From: Tachypleus tridentatus
Taxonomy: Eukaryota > Arthropoda > Merostomata > Xiphosura > Limulidae
Direction of reading: 5' to 3'
Length of the DNA: 64,000 nt
NCBI RefSeq assembly: GCF_004210375.1
Contig: NC_134833.1
Location: 24,804,063 to 24,868,062, forward strand
A program made the translations under genes and the position numbers. The notes beneath the pieces were generated by a model, which saw only the letters and a list, made by a program, of their open reading frames with translations, ran no database searches and was not told where the DNA came from. Shown here piece after piece: positions 32,535 through 44,651 of this stretch. Every line of letters starts with the position of its first letter. The first letter of the stretch is position 1.

Positions 32535-32775
32535 TTGTTTGGTTTGTCTTGAATTTCGCGCAAAGCTACACAAGGGCTATCTGCGCTAGCCGTCCCTAAT
32601 TTAGCAGTGTAAGACCACTCATCGCCAACTCTTGGACTACTCTTTTCCCAACGAATAGTGGGATCGACCGTCACTTTATAACGTCCCCACGGCTGAAAGG
32701 GTGAACATATTTGGTGCAACGGGAATTCGAACCGCCGATTATCAAATTAAGAGTCAAGCACCTTAATCACCTGAT
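32535..32775 (-). mobile_element. SINE family 1 with internal deletion
   Basis: gaatttcgcgcaaagctaca tail side; about 25 bp of the body is missing after gtgtaagac; decayed head on the right. Confidence 0.85.
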
Positions 32776-34060
32776 GATATCCGTATAGGTGAAATACTCA
32801 CCAATGGTGCCAGGGTATTTATTGTGTGTCTTAGATCTTATCCATTTTTTGTACAGTTGTCAAACAGCCATCTTGGGACATTCAAAGGTAAGACTTCCTA
32901 TTGAAGTTAATGTCTCTCATTCCATGGTGCACCATTAGGTCCAGTGGTCGTATATAGCTTTACTAGAATCTTTTACAGTATTCTCAAAATCATTTTTAAG
33001 CTCTGGCATGAATCTCAGAGAGTTCATAGCAAAATATAAACCCAATCACAGACAGATTTGTGATCCAGTTTTGGGTAGCTTAAATCAGGTGGTCTCGAGT
33101 TTAACCTCAAATGTTCTGCTGTGATACAAGATAAGAATCGCAAGAGAAGATTTTTTGTTGATTTCAAAACAACTTTCCCGAACGTATTATGGAAAGATAT
33201 CAAAACTCCACAATCATATGGAAGATCACATTAGAACTTCTGCGCGATCTAAAATGGTCTTGGAGAATGTGTACGGTCAGAAAAAAATATTGTCCTAGGT
33301 TTGCCACCCTATACGGTAGAGTTTGGTGATTTAACCAATTATTTATGACTAGTGATTACAGCTATTAGTGTTTTATAAACTAATCGATTAATCAAATCAT
33401 GAGAAACACTATTTTGGCTTACATCTAAGATGGAAGCAACCCACCTTTTAAATATTGTATCCTACAGCATACTAAAACAAAACTTAAGTGAATGAGACAC
33501 GTACTTCAGTCATAATGATGAAAAATGCTACTAGTATAACACATAACTAAAAACAAGGCAAAAATAAACCATATGACATAGCACATACAATTTGACATAA
33601 TCATTTTAATGAAAGGTGGCAACACTTCAAATCAGTAACAGTAAACGACAAATAATAAATGGTCTGAGGAGAAAAATACTTGAAGCTGAAGCGTACTGGT
33701 TCCTAGTATACTATTATATTTGAAAAAAAACACTAGATGTTTATTAATATAGTTTCAATAACACTCCATTTAGAACACTTTAATTGCTCGTCTGGACAAA
33801 CTTGGATTATATATAATAATTGTGATTTATATGTTGTAGCTAAGATTTTTCCGATAAAAATTTAATCAAAATATATTGATTGGCAATAAGACATAGATAA
33901 ATGTCTAATTCATCATATTATGTAAAATAAAAACAATCACCGTTTTGCTGCTTTATAGAAATGTACTTTGGGATTATTATGGTATAAAGTATGCTATTGA
34001 AACAGTTTTATTGAGCTGATAGGACAAGGACCTGAAAAAAAACAATGCCTTTGTTCTTAC
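32776..34060. other. intergenic DNA downstream of receptor relic
   Basis: I looked on the minus strand for further ligand-binding exons of the receptor at 34061 and found none I could defend. Confidence 0.35.
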
Positions 34061-34804
34061 CAAAAGGTTTTCTTCAAGAAACGATCCCTTAAACACACCA
34101 CAGGTAAACCTTCCCTGTGACACCTCTCTTTCCAAAGCGTATATCGTATCAATCGGTTGGTTTTTCGTCAGTATAGTCATATGTGATTTTAAAGTGCCAC
34201 CATAGGAAGCAACAAATACTATTGCAAATAGCCACCAAATGACCAAAATTATTCTTACGCTGCGAAACTTGAATGAAGGTATCCTTCCACCTGTAAAAAG
34301 TAAAATAAGTGAAATGAAACAAATATCAAAATGGATAAAATGCTACATATTTAATTTGTTTTTAAATTTCAAAATATACAAAGAGGCTAAACTTATGTTG
34401 TTGTTCTTTTAAACCAAAGGGTATTTACTAACCTTTTTTTTTTTTGGTAATTCCATTCATAAACATTGAAAACGCATGCAAGAAATTCGTTTTATCTTTA
34501 GTTTTAATATAAAAACTATAAAATACCAGATGTTACCAAACGTAAGATAAGCATAGAAGATTTTAGAACTTAGTTTCTAGCGCCAAACAAGAAAGTAGTT
34601 ATTTAGATTAATTCAGTTATATATTTGTAACAGTGTACTTGTATAAAGTTTAAAAGAAATCGAGCACACCTTGAGCAATGAGCCACCCCCATAGGTACCA
34701 TAATGAGTCCATGGGTTCTGTCTCTTCCAATTCCTGTTTATGTTATTGATGACTGTTAAACAAATAGTCACTAAGGTTAACGACAGAAATACGCACAGCC
34801 AGAC
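34061..34804 (-). pseudogene. ionotropic receptor (iGluR/IR family) fragment, two exons
   Basis: Exon A 34670-34804 encodes a strong TM1 (VWLCVFLSLTLVTICLTVI) and then, in a different frame, a pore-like stretch MDSLWYLWGWLIAQG. Exon B 34061-34290 continues GRIPSFKFRS, then TM3 (VIWWLFAIVFVASYGGTLKS), PIDTIYALE and CGVFKGSFLEENLL before a GTAAGA donor. The pore frame of exon A ends in phase 1 and joins exon B exactly. SYGGTLK resembles the SYxxxL(K) motif after TM3 in arthropod ionotropic receptors, ligand-gated chemosensory channels. TM1 and pore are out of frame with each other, so this copy is probably dead unless the base sequence has an error. The ligand-binding and later exons were not found. 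Confidence 0.7.
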
Positions 34805-35564
34805 CTAATGGTAAGAAGGATCATAATATTATTTACAATTTTTGTAATAGAACAATAAAAATTATCGAAAGTTTTTAAAGGGTACTTTTGGCATAACCTT
34901 TCTTTGTTCTTACCCAAAATGTAAAACAAAATATAATTAATTATTTATCTATATAAGGGGCCTCTATTGCTTGGTACAGCAAGACAATTAACTTTCAAAT
35001 ATAAAAAAAAGTACTTACATGTGTTACAAGTAGGGAACGATAAATTACATTTTAGGTGATGGTAATTCCTGAGTTTATGGTTGACCAAGATGAATTATTA
35101 TTAAGCTTATAGAATCATTATTAAGAAGTTTTACGTTGACTAAATTGCATTAATATATTCCATTCGGAAATACAAAATGACTTTTAGTTCTTATCGTTAC
35201 TTGGTTTTCAAATCAAAGGATCTATTACAGCACATAAAATTTTTCACTTATGGTTAACAGCACTTTAACTGAGAACTAGCTAGTGAAAAGAGCATTAAAT
35301 ATTTTGAAATATCTACTTATACTGCTGTAATTCATCTTAAATGTTAAATAAATATGCTAACAAAACTTCTTAATTTACTTCAAAAAGTAGTACATATGAA
35401 CAGTGAGAAAAAATTAAATTCGTACGTTGATCATATTATGTACTATATTTTATCTCGGACGAGTCTTCGATTTATTATTATACGTACATTACGTATAATG
35501 ATTTCAAACAGCCGGAAATTTTAATATTAATTGCATTGTTGTTTGTATATTAAAATATATTTGT
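34805..35564. other. AT-rich DNA
   Basis: Would hold the preceding receptor exon on the minus strand; none recognised. Confidence 0.35.
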
Positions 35565-35807
35565 ACTCGAGGGCTATCTGTGCTAGCCGTCCCTAATTTA
35601 GCAGTGTAAGACTAGAGGGAAGGCAGCTAGTCATCACCACCCACCGCCAACTCTTGGGCTACTCTTTTACCAACGAATAGTGGGATTGACCGTCACATTA
35701 TACACCCCCACGGCTGGGAGGGCGAGCATGTTTAGCGCGACGGGGGCGCGAACCCGCGACCCTCGGATTACGAGTCGCCCGCCTTACGCGCTAGGCCATG
35801 CCGGGCC
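35565..35807 (-). mobile_element. SINE family 1, tail missing
   Basis: Starts abruptly at actcgagggctatc without the (TTTG)n tail; body and head well conserved to gccatgccgggcc. Confidence 0.9.
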
Positions 35808-35824
35808 ATTGTAAAGTAAACACA

Positions 35825-35935
35825 AGGGTTTATTTGTTGGTTAGTTTGATTTTTTAAAGTTAGCACAAAGTTACACAATGGGCTATCTGTGCTCTGTTCA
35901 CCACGAGTATCAAAACCCAAATTCTAGCATTACAA
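35825..35935 (-). mobile_element. SINE family 2 copy
   Basis: agcacaaagttacacaatgg, gctctgttcaccacgagtat and caaaacccaaattctagcat, right next to the family 1 copy. Confidence 0.75.
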
Positions 35936-36454
35936 GTGCAGACAATAACGCAAGGGTTATGTTATGAAATATAACCATTATTATGTTTACTTCGTTATTG
36001 TAACAAAACACAAGAATCGATAGCTGTTGTTTATAGAACGATATTATTTATAGTAACAAAATATATCATTTGAAACAAGAAAGCTTAAATTTTTTTCACC
36101 TAAAATTCAGTTTCCTAGCGAGGACATCTAGCAGCTTGAAATCCGATCCATAAAAAGGCGTAAAAGTTCCGTTAGAGCCTCCTTCCAGCACAAAATATGG
36201 AAAGATTTGTTTGTTTGTCTGATACATGAGAATAAACACAATAACGAGATATTTATGTTACATCCAAAGAGGATGCTCAAAATAACAAGTAAATAGTTTG
36301 TCATAAAGTGTTACAAATAGCGACAGCAAGAGAGGTAACAGTAAATATCTAAACGATATAAATCTTAACAAGTTGAGAAGTAGCACATGATACTTGACTG
36401 AAGTATTACAAAACACGATATTTTACAAAGTGAAGGATAGTGTGTCATCAAAGT

Positions 36455-36855
36455 ACTACTAAGTTTGAAAGCTAAAGAAGTGATAGATAATATGCTACAT
36501 AATAAAGTTAAAGCTAGAGAAGTGAATGAATGGTGTGCTAAAGGCTAAATTTAAATGTTACAGAAGTGATTAATGATGTACCACAGACTGTATTTAAATG
36601 CTAGAAAAGTGATGAATGATGTACCACAACTATATTCAAATGTTCGAGAAGTGATGAATGATATGCCACAGCCTAAATTTAAATGTTAGAGAAGTGAATG
36701 AATTATATGCCACAGCCTAAATTTAAATATTAGAGAAGTGGTGAATGATATGTCACAGACTAAATTTAAATGTTAGATAAGTGGTGAATATTGTGCCATA
36801 AGCTGAATTTAATTATTAGAGAAGTGATGAATGATATGCGACAGACTAACATAAC
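36455..36855 (+). repeat. minisatellite, about 44 bp unit, about 9 copies
   Basis: Units of 43-46 bp with taaatttaaatgttagagaa, gtgatgaatgatatg and ccacag. Divergence rises toward the left end, where units fade into unique DNA. Confidence 0.85.
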
Positions 36856-38494
36856 TTAGAGAGGTATCACATGTTGTGTTTCGGAGATAATACAAAAATA
36901 TGATGGCTAAATAGATTGCAGGTGAATAATGCCTTATAGGAGTCTTCACTCTCCTGTGCTAGTAATCAATTTCAGTTATTTTCGTATGAAAGACATAACT
37001 CAAATGACAAAAAATATTTATTATATTAATCTTAGTCCACTTTCTAAAGATTACAAATAGCAAAAGGTCCGTTGCTACTCACTTTAGTGATATAGCATAA
37101 AATAATATTGAAAACACATTACAAGAGTCTTCAGCTTCACGTAACTACCCTACTAAAGTAAATACAAGTGGCTGTATACAACTCTAAGAAATACCAAAGT
37201 ATATTATAAAGACATACGAAAAAATACTTTAAGTCATATAAAGCCATTAGTATTGCTTTAAGTAGAGTATTTTGAAAGTTAAAATTATGTTTACTGTTAC
37301 TGAGAGACATGAGAAAAGAATTATATACAGACCGAAGGAAGAAGTTTGTTCAGAAACATGGTTTTGGAGAAGGTTATAACTCAATTTCAAAAGTTTTTAC
37401 CTTGCCATCAATTACCGTTGTGAAGTAATAGATAGTATGTCACACTACCTCAACTTTACAAAGAGTAGGTCGTTATGAAAACGTCTATGCTCGAACAAGC
37501 AAAAATATCATAAAAAAAGTGATTGTGAAGCCAACAGTGACTCTGAAGGTGCTTCAGACTTCATTAACAACGACTAGAGTCACTGTACACACCTTGACAA
37601 TACATTTGTGAAAAACTCGACAGCTGCACTCGATACAGTAAATAGAAAGGAATTACTTTTATAAAAATAGATAAAGTATGAATGTCTTAAAGAATACGAA
37701 ATATGGTAAAATACGTATATAAAAATGATAAACAGGATAAGGTGAACAAAAAAATCAGAGAGTTGGACAGTGAAAAAAGTTAGACAAGAACGCGTTTAGT
37801 TATTCTGAATGTGTGTAAATGACTTGAATATGAATAGGTTGGAGAAGGTCTGGCAATATATAAGGACAATAAGATGAAGTATGACTATAGTATGGACAAG
37901 AACAAACTAAAGGTAAAAGAAGCCTTGTAATACCAGTGACAAGAAGTCAGTATCCGAGTTAGTATTCAAATAGTATTTCAGTGAAATATATAGGTTACAT
38001 GAAACTTTCGGCATCAATTTTAGATTACAAATAACCAGCAGACACAAAATAGCAAACTCCTAAATTTTATCCGGAAACGCTGCTCGTGTTTACAAACAAT
38101 TAGATTATTAGAAACGGGTCATTTTGAATGTTTGACCATTCTTTCTATAAAGTAATTTTTATGTTAATATATATTAATATTTTACTTTTTTCACATTTTT
38201 TCTGTAAAAGTAATCAACAGCAGTGATTTTTCTCTTAAAATGTTTACATGTAGACACATAAGAGTGAAGATTCGTAGCCACAAAGTAGCTCAAGTTTTCT
38301 ACTTTCTGTGTTGAAACTATGTACTATCTATTTTCCACCATTCCAAAATTATTCCAATGACATTTGCTAGTTCAAAAATCTAATAATTCGGACGTAATGT
38401 GCAGTATTGTAAATCTAAGAAGAGTTAAAAAAAAACTTATGAGAACTACAAAAAAAAATGAGACATTAACTAACCAAAATCTTCCATTTTCAAT
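36856..38494. other. AT-rich intergenic DNA
   Basis: Nothing recognised. Confidence 0.45.
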
Positions 38495-38640
38495 ATTATA
38501 CTACATACCATTTATACGCCCCCACAAAAAATTATACTAAACACAACTATACGCCCACCCCAAAATTATACTAAATACCATCTACCATCTACACGCCTCC
38601 CAAATATTATACTAAATACCATCTATATGCTCCCTCCAAA
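38495..38640 (+). repeat. short tandem repeat, about 40 bp unit, 3-4 copies
   Basis: Recurring attatactaaataccatct and tatacgccccc blocks. Confidence 0.7.
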
Positions 38641-40027
38641 GTCCTAATAGCGTTTCAATTTTGAGAAACACAATAAGATAAAAGAAATATTTCACATACA
38701 CACAAATATATATATACAGGTAATTATATGGAGCGGTAATAACTTAAAACGTGGAGTCTTTTGATGCACTAAACTGACTATGAAGTGAAAATTCAGTCCG
38801 TTTTCAGATAGTATCTGTTAATCCCGTCTTTGTAAACATGTTAGGATCGAAATGAAAATTATCGAACTATTTCATTTACATTTAAATTTACATGAACATC
38901 ACCGTTCACCAAGGTGTAGCTTATCGCAGGCTGGTTTGATTTATTACAAAATCTACAGTTCATAAACAAATGTTTATATCGGGAGGTGTATTTTCTGACA
39001 TTAGCTAAGAAAATTCATACTCATTCATACGAGTATGGCGTATTCTTGATGTTTGCATTACAGGTTATATCCGCAGCAATCAACATTTGTGTCAGATAAT
39101 TTATATTTTTGCTTTCAGTGTACAACGAATACGTGTGCGTGACTTACTATAAACTAGTAGTGGCAGTGGAAGCAGAATTAATGTTTATACAGAACCGTAG
39201 TAACATGCATAAAGTTACTGTACCGTTAAGTCGTCATACGAAAAATTGCATGCTATTCAACAACACGTTTTTTAATTGTCAAGCACTGAAATATTTGGTC
39301 TTGTAATTTGTCCTTTGACAAGAACAGAGAAAAATATAGTTTAACAAGAAGTCATTCGTTAACAACTGACGTTCGTACAGGAAACATTATTGACGCAAGT
39401 TTCCGTATGTGGGTTTATAACTTGCTGGGTGTGAAATAACAATTTCATTACAGGTGTAAATCGGATTTTATCTAAAGCAATAAAAATTATTTGAAAAGTT
39501 AATTGTGTTATCCCAGTAGAACTTCTGTTTATTAAAATAAAACTATAATAAATGTGCTGAAACCAATACCAGTGATGACGCTATGAAAATTACAATTCTA
39601 AGTCTGAAATTATTTCCGTGATGCCGAAATTGATTGCATTTTTTTCTTTTCAAAGCAATAGTGTAATAGTTTTTCTGTGTCAGTAAAGCTAAAGTTTGGA
39701 GTAAAATCGGAGGCGCGTGGGTGATGACCAGTATGGTGCTGCTTGCTAACTGGCTGTCTTCTCCTCTGATAATGCATTATCTCATAATTAGGGACGTCAC
39801 ATCAGTAACTGCCCCAAATACAAAAAAAAACGAATATACGTTGCGATAAAAATGAGGACCGAACGTGGATCCCAAATGCAGTTTAGGATTAAATAATCTT
39901 TGTCAACTTAACAAAAAATCATTCTTATGTTAGAAATTTGAAAACAAAACAAAACTGTAATATGCTTGTAAAACGCGTTCCTTTTCTTTCCACAGAGGTA
40001 CACGATCATCTCGAATATTATTGTTAC
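38641..40027. other. intergenic DNA
   Basis: No exon I can support; the 65-codon frame at 39109-39306 has no motif or splice context. Confidence 0.4.
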
Positions 40028-40147
40028 CTGTTTAGGTAGACAATGACCAATTGGAACACTTTGTTTCTGATGGAATAATTTGCTTCCTTTCTTACATGTA
40101 GCACACTGCTTTGGATCTCCATAATATCGCTGAGTAGACCCAACCTC
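40028..40147 (-). CDS. candidate cysteine-containing exon, unknown protein
   Basis: A 120 bp block with acceptor-like aatcacctcag before it and donor GTAACA after CAG on the minus strand. Exactly 40 codons, open in one frame, reading EVGSTQRYYGDPKQCATCKK then GSKLFHQKQSVPIGHCLPKQ. The composition (three Cys, balanced polar residues) looks like real protein, unlike the AT-biased frames around it. I cannot assign a family. It lies about 5 kb before the receptor relic on the same strand, but I see no link. Confidence 0.35.
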
Positions 40148-40324
40148 CTGAGGTGATTTTGAGTTTAGGGGTAAAAAAAGCTACTAGCTACGAGGTGACT
40201 CAACTAATGTTATGTAGTTATGATACATTCTGTTCCAACGGAAGTTTATATTGGCTATATGTATCACATATTTTGCTGTTTTTCATTCTATAAATCGTTG
40301 TAATGTAACGGACTAAACCGTCCG

Positions 40325-40342
40325 TATATATATATATATATT
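40325..40342. repeat. (TA)n microsatellite
   Basis: About nine TA dinucleotides, directly before dispersed repeat X. Confidence 0.8.
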
Positions 40343-40740
40343 GGGGACAGGAATGTTAACTTCAAAAGGTAAGTTTCATATTACTCCCAAATGGTAGTAC
40401 CTTATTTTCTTATTTTTATCTTTTTATGTTTATCTCTTTCTTATTTTTATTTTAACTTAAGAGAGCAGTCGAAATCCCACAACTGTCTTCAGACACGGAA
40501 GTGACGCTGTGGGCTTGAACACCCACATCTCGCTCTCCTAATTTATAATATTCTTATGTGAGACTAGCGAATTGGAGGTTAAGACTAAAAGACGGTTTGT
40601 TACCACCGCAATGTGGGTCCTACTTCAATTACTTCGTAAACCTAGGATACATTTTATAATCCCACATTGTAGCTTGTACCCTAGGATCTTGTTTTTAAAA
40701 AATGCAGCGTATCTTGTTTAATTGTAATGTGTTTTGGCTT
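40341..40740 (+). repeat. dispersed repeat X, copy 1
   Basis: Shares ttcaaaaggtaa, gtaccttattttcttatttt, gagagcag, cccacatctcgctctcctaa, tatgtgagact, agacggt, caatgtgggtcct and gtaccctaggatc with the copies at 57.1, 60.2 and 61.4 kb. No coding frame; class unknown. Confidence 0.85.
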
Positions 40741-41255
40741 AAACAAAGTGTATACATATATACAGAAGGTAAGAATGCTTTTCTGATATAATGTTTTAAG
40801 CAAATGCGTTTCGCGTCATACATCAACCATTAAAATTGATGGTGTTCACAGTAAACAGTTTTCAAAGATTAAGACAAGTTTAAAAAATAATATTAATAAT
40901 GTTTGGCGTGCGAAAGATTGTTCCAAAAATGTCTTTGTTTCAGACTTTTGGCATATAATGCTACACTAAAGGAAATCTGAAGCCATACACTGGAGGGAAG
41001 GTAATTAGTCAACAGTGCCTATCAAAATCTCTTTGGATAATCTTTAATGAATAAATAGTGAGATATGATCGCCACTCTTATAGCGCACCCACGATACTAC
41101 GAGCAACGCCCGGTTCATAAAATATGTCTTGTGTCCATTATACTACTCAATTAACCTGCTTGATAATCTGCACTCAAACTGTAAAACAGGAAATCAATGT
41201 GTCAGTTTGAATAAACAAAAACAAAGTGGTCTGTCATTCTTACCTACTGAATGAA

Positions 41256-41492
41256 GCCTGGCATGGGCAGGTGGTCGCGGGTTGGAATCTTCGTCACACC
41301 AGACATGCTAGTCCTTCCAGTCATGGAACATTATAATGGTTCGATCAATTCCACTATTCGTTGGTTAAAAATAGTAGTTCAAGAATTGGCGGTCGATGAT
41401 GATGACTGGTTGTCTTCCTTCTAGTCTTTCACTGCTAAATTAGGACGGCTAGCGCATATATCTCTCATGTAGGTTTTAGCGAAATTCAAAAC
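41256..41492 (+). mobile_element. SINE family 1 with deleted head segment
   Basis: gcatgggcaggtgg is followed directly by tcgcgggttgg, so about 30 bp of the tRNA-like head (anticodon region) is missing. Body and tail present but diverged. Confidence 0.8.
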
Positions 41493-41594
41493 AATTTTAC
41501 CTAACGAAAACCAAGTCCAAGTTGGTCTATCAGACAAAATTACCTAAAAAAAAAAGTGCTCAATCTACCGCCAAAGAAACTGATCGATCGTTTT

Positions 41595-41720
41595 GAACTA
41601 AGTTTTATCCCAGTGGAAGCTGACCTAAGAAGGTCGAAACGTTGTTCTGTACTTTATTTTAATTAGTTTTAATACCCATACCAGCCGTCTTAAAATACAT
41701 TTTATATATAATCAGATTTC
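41595..41720 (+). mobile_element. Penelope-like terminal repeat fragment
   Basis: gacctaagaaggtcgaaacg and ataccagccgt match the terminal repeat at 46.7 kb; the hammerhead-like core is partly deleted. Confidence 0.65.
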
Positions 41721-42756
41721 TGCAACACAGTCTGTCTTTGATCCTTCTTAATTTTCACTCTTAGTTCTTGGAAATTATCACCCAGTATTTCAACCAAACT
41801 AATACAGGTCACGTTGTAATAAGGAAAATGGGCAAGGCATGTTATTTAAAAACTCACGACGTACATTGAAAAATCGCCCTATATTTGAATTATCATAATA
41901 CTATGTAACATGAATTTTGTTGCTGAATAGTATGTGCTATTTCTTAATTTTTTATGTTGTAAAGTACAGAAAATGGCCATTATTCCCTTCAAACTTTGCT
42001 TTTGTGGCCTGGATTATGAAATTTAGAAATTAACCTATTTTCTATGTAAAAACGGGCAAGTTTGCACATTTTCATTTACATAAGGTCTGAATAAAACAAC
42101 ATATGAATCAAAATTTGCATTTCTTTATACTAAAGTTACACAAAAATATTTAGACGTGAGTAGTTTTTCGAGATTTGCGACTGTAATGTAAATCATTTTC
42201 ACGTATCAGCCCCCAAATATAGTTTCCCATCATGTTTTCATTATACGCTCCTTGGGAGCGGCGTTCAAAGTCCAGTATATCTTGGTAAAAGCGCTCGCCT
42301 TGCTCTTTTGAATATGCTCCCATGTTCTCCTTGAATTTATCAAGATGAGCGTCAAGAATATGGACTTTCACGGACATCCTGCAGCCCATTTTGCCGTAGT
42401 TCTTCACCAGAGCCTCAACCAGTTCCACATAATTTTCGGCCTTGTGATTGTCCAAGAAGCCCCGAACCACTGCGACAAAGCTGTCTCAAGCTTTTTTTTC
42501 CTTTCAACTGAGCTTCTTGGGGAACTCTGTTCACTCCAGGATCTTTTTTATTTGTGGTCCAACGAAGACATCAGCTTTGATCTTTGCTTCAGACAGCTTA
42601 GGGAACAAGTGTCGAAAATCTTGAAGGCTGCAGACTCCTTATTAAAAGCTGTAAAAAACTGATTCATGATCAGTGATGACAGGAAAACACACGTGTAGAG
42701 AAAAATATATATGTAAAAACGGCTGGTTTGGGTTGAGAAAACTTTTATTTAGAGGA

Positions 42757-42798
42757 ACGAACAACGTTTCGACCTTCTTCGGTCATTGTCAGGTTCAC
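42757..42798 (-). ncRNA. hammerhead-ribozyme-like motif, mutated core
   Basis: Same layout as 46737-46778 but the core reads CTGACAA, changing the invariant G8; stem II GACC/GGTC and GAAACGTT are kept. Confidence 0.3.
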
Positions 42799-42894
42799 AA
42801 AGAAAGAAAGACGTAACCGACCGATAGCTAACCACATGTTTGAAGGGGGTTGTGTAACTGAGTGTAGTAATGTAGAGGGTATGACGTCTTTCTT

Positions 42895-43166
42895 GGCCCG
42901 GCATGGCCCAGCGCGTAAGACGTGCGACTCGTAATCCGAGGGTCGCGGGTTCGCGCCCCCGTCGTGCTAAACATGCTCGCCCTCCCAGCCGTGGGGGTGT
43001 ATAATGTGACGGTCAATCCCACTATTCGTTGGTAAAAGAGTAGCCCAAGAGTTGGCGGTGGGTGGTGATGACTAGCTGCCTTCCCTCTAGTCTTACACTG
43101 CTAAATTAGGGACGGCTAGCACAGATAGCCCTCGAGTAGCTTTGTGCGAAATTCCAAAACAAACAA
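42895..43166 (+). mobile_element. SINE family 1, full length, nested in Penelope repeat
   Basis: ggcccggcatggcc head to caaaacaaacaaa tail, flanked by an 11 bp target duplication acgtctttctt (42884-42894 and 43167-43177). Confidence 0.95.
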
Positions 43167-43735
43167 ACGTCTTTCTTTTTTTGTGAACCTGACGATGAAC
43201 GAAGAAAGTTGAAACGTTGTTTGCTCCTCTACATAAAACTTTTCTCAACCCAAACCAGTCGTTTTTACATATAAACTGTTTCATAAGACCCAATTGTATG
43301 TGCAATGATGGTAACAACACCTTCTGGAGGTCAACTAGTGGCTCACACTTAACATTGTGCCTCCCCACAGAGAACTCGGCCGTTGTGGCCAGTGCTTCCT
43401 GTTGTAGTGCGCTGCTGTCCCAAAGGCAAAAATAACAGGGAAATTTGGTAAAGCCTCCTTGAAGACCCATCAGGAATGTCACTATTTTTAAGTCTCCGAT
43501 AACCTCCCAGCCATACTCATCATACTTCAAGGCTTCTAGGAAGGTCTTGATGCTGTTGTATTCCTCTTTGGGTAAATTTGAAAATTTTATTATCCAGGTC
43601 ACAAAAGCAAAGTTTGAAGAGAAAAATAGACGTTTTCCATTTACTTTAGACCTAAGCAATTGGGAAATGACACTTTCTGCCCAGGGACAAGAAACAGTAA
43701 ATATTTTGTTACATAGTGTAATTTCTATAAGATAA

Positions 43736-44533
43736 GGAATAATGAAAAACATATACAAGGTTACTGTGGTGAGAAACATGTAAGAGAACCTACACATCTT
43801 AAAAACATGAAACAAATATCCAATGAAATATTTTACTGTTTTATTTCTCATGATTATAAAATTTTATTTCAAGTTAGTTTCGCTAATACAACATACTCAG
43901 TTTCTTAGTTTAACGAACGATATATATATAACACTATTATATGATCATTTATGTTATTTAAGAATCCCACTGTTTTTCTTAGTCTAATTTCTCTGCTGCC
44001 ACATCTTAAGACGTAATATTCTCATAGTTTATTTTCAGATATAAAATCAAGGCCACAAAAACGCATATTTCGACACTCCATTACTTATCTGAAACATGAA
44101 AACTGGTAAACTATGAGAAATTCGAAAAGGAATATTTCCTTCCAGAGTAATACAAAATTTCAAACTCTCGTAGTAGTGTCGTAGAGGGCGCCACATATGT
44201 ATTTTTGACGGTGAAAGAATTAAGATTATATGAAGTGTAAGTTTACCCCATAAGTACAATGTTTTAAAGAAGCAAAATCCTCTGAGGAGGATTTTGATAT
44301 GAAATTTTTCTTGGCTACTTCGGTGATTGACGGAAGTAATATTGGATGTATCATAACAGTGAACATAAATAAATGATCGTTAAGTGTTATCGGGTGATTT
44401 TACTACTAGTTCTTCTGTGTATATCTATGGGAGCGAAACCTGAATTAATATGTGTAATAAAACCTGTTTCAACCGTAAATGAATTATTTTATCTTTATTA
44501 TATTTCTTCTTAACACACGCATTTTTCTTTCAG
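43736..44533. other. intergenic DNA
   Basis: Nothing recognised beyond the transposon flank. Confidence 0.4.
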
Positions 44534-44651
44534 ACCCCCGGTATTAGGGCTCATAACGCTAAAAATTGGGTGTCGATACTCGCGTGTCGCAGAGCATAGA
44601 TAGGCCTTTGTGTAGTTCTGTTCGTGTTTAGCAACAAACAAGCAAACAAAA
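44534..44651 (+). mobile_element. SINE family 2 copy
   Basis: Forward orientation: cataacgctaaaaattggg, tgtcgatactcgcgtg, cgcagagcatagatagg, tail caaacaagcaaacaaa. Confidence 0.75.

Larger units (their letters stand above)
42668..43272. mobile_element. Penelope-like terminal repeats, inverted pair, inserted in the DNA transposon
   Basis: The left part (42668-42894) is the minus-strand and the right part (43178-43272) the plus-strand version of the Penelope terminal sequence. The pair is flanked by a 12 bp near-perfect duplication, aaactgattcat (42656-42667) and aaactgtttcat (43273-43284), marking one insertion event. Confidence 0.8.
41880..43735 (-). mobile_element. unclassified DNA transposon with inverted repeats and broken ORF
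   Basis: Ends are inverted relative to each other: 43561-43720 matches the reverse complement of about 41885-42050 (ggccacaaaagcaaagttt, gttacatagt). Between them, on the minus strand, is one protein of a multicopy arthropod family I know only as uncharacterised: IKTFLEALKYDEYGWEVIGD, TFLMGLQGGFTKFPCYFC, LLPSLHIQLGLMKQF, then after an insertion FPKLSEAKIKADVFVGPQI, YGKMGCRMSVKVHILDAHLD, GERFYQDILDFERR. Coding parts are about 43275-43560 and 42150-42655. Three in-frame TGA codons and one frameshift lie between 42480 and 42655, so it is dead. Penelope and SINE insertions split it. Confidence 0.7.

Noticed and set aside
42345-42662. 105-codon plus-strand frame
   Set aside because: Antisense shadow of the transposon protein, which has recognisable motifs on the minus strand.
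43093-43851. 252-codon minus-strand open frame taken as one protein
   Set aside because: Only the middle (about 43275-43560) is real transposon protein. The first part reads through the inverted repeat and the end through Penelope and SINE sequence.
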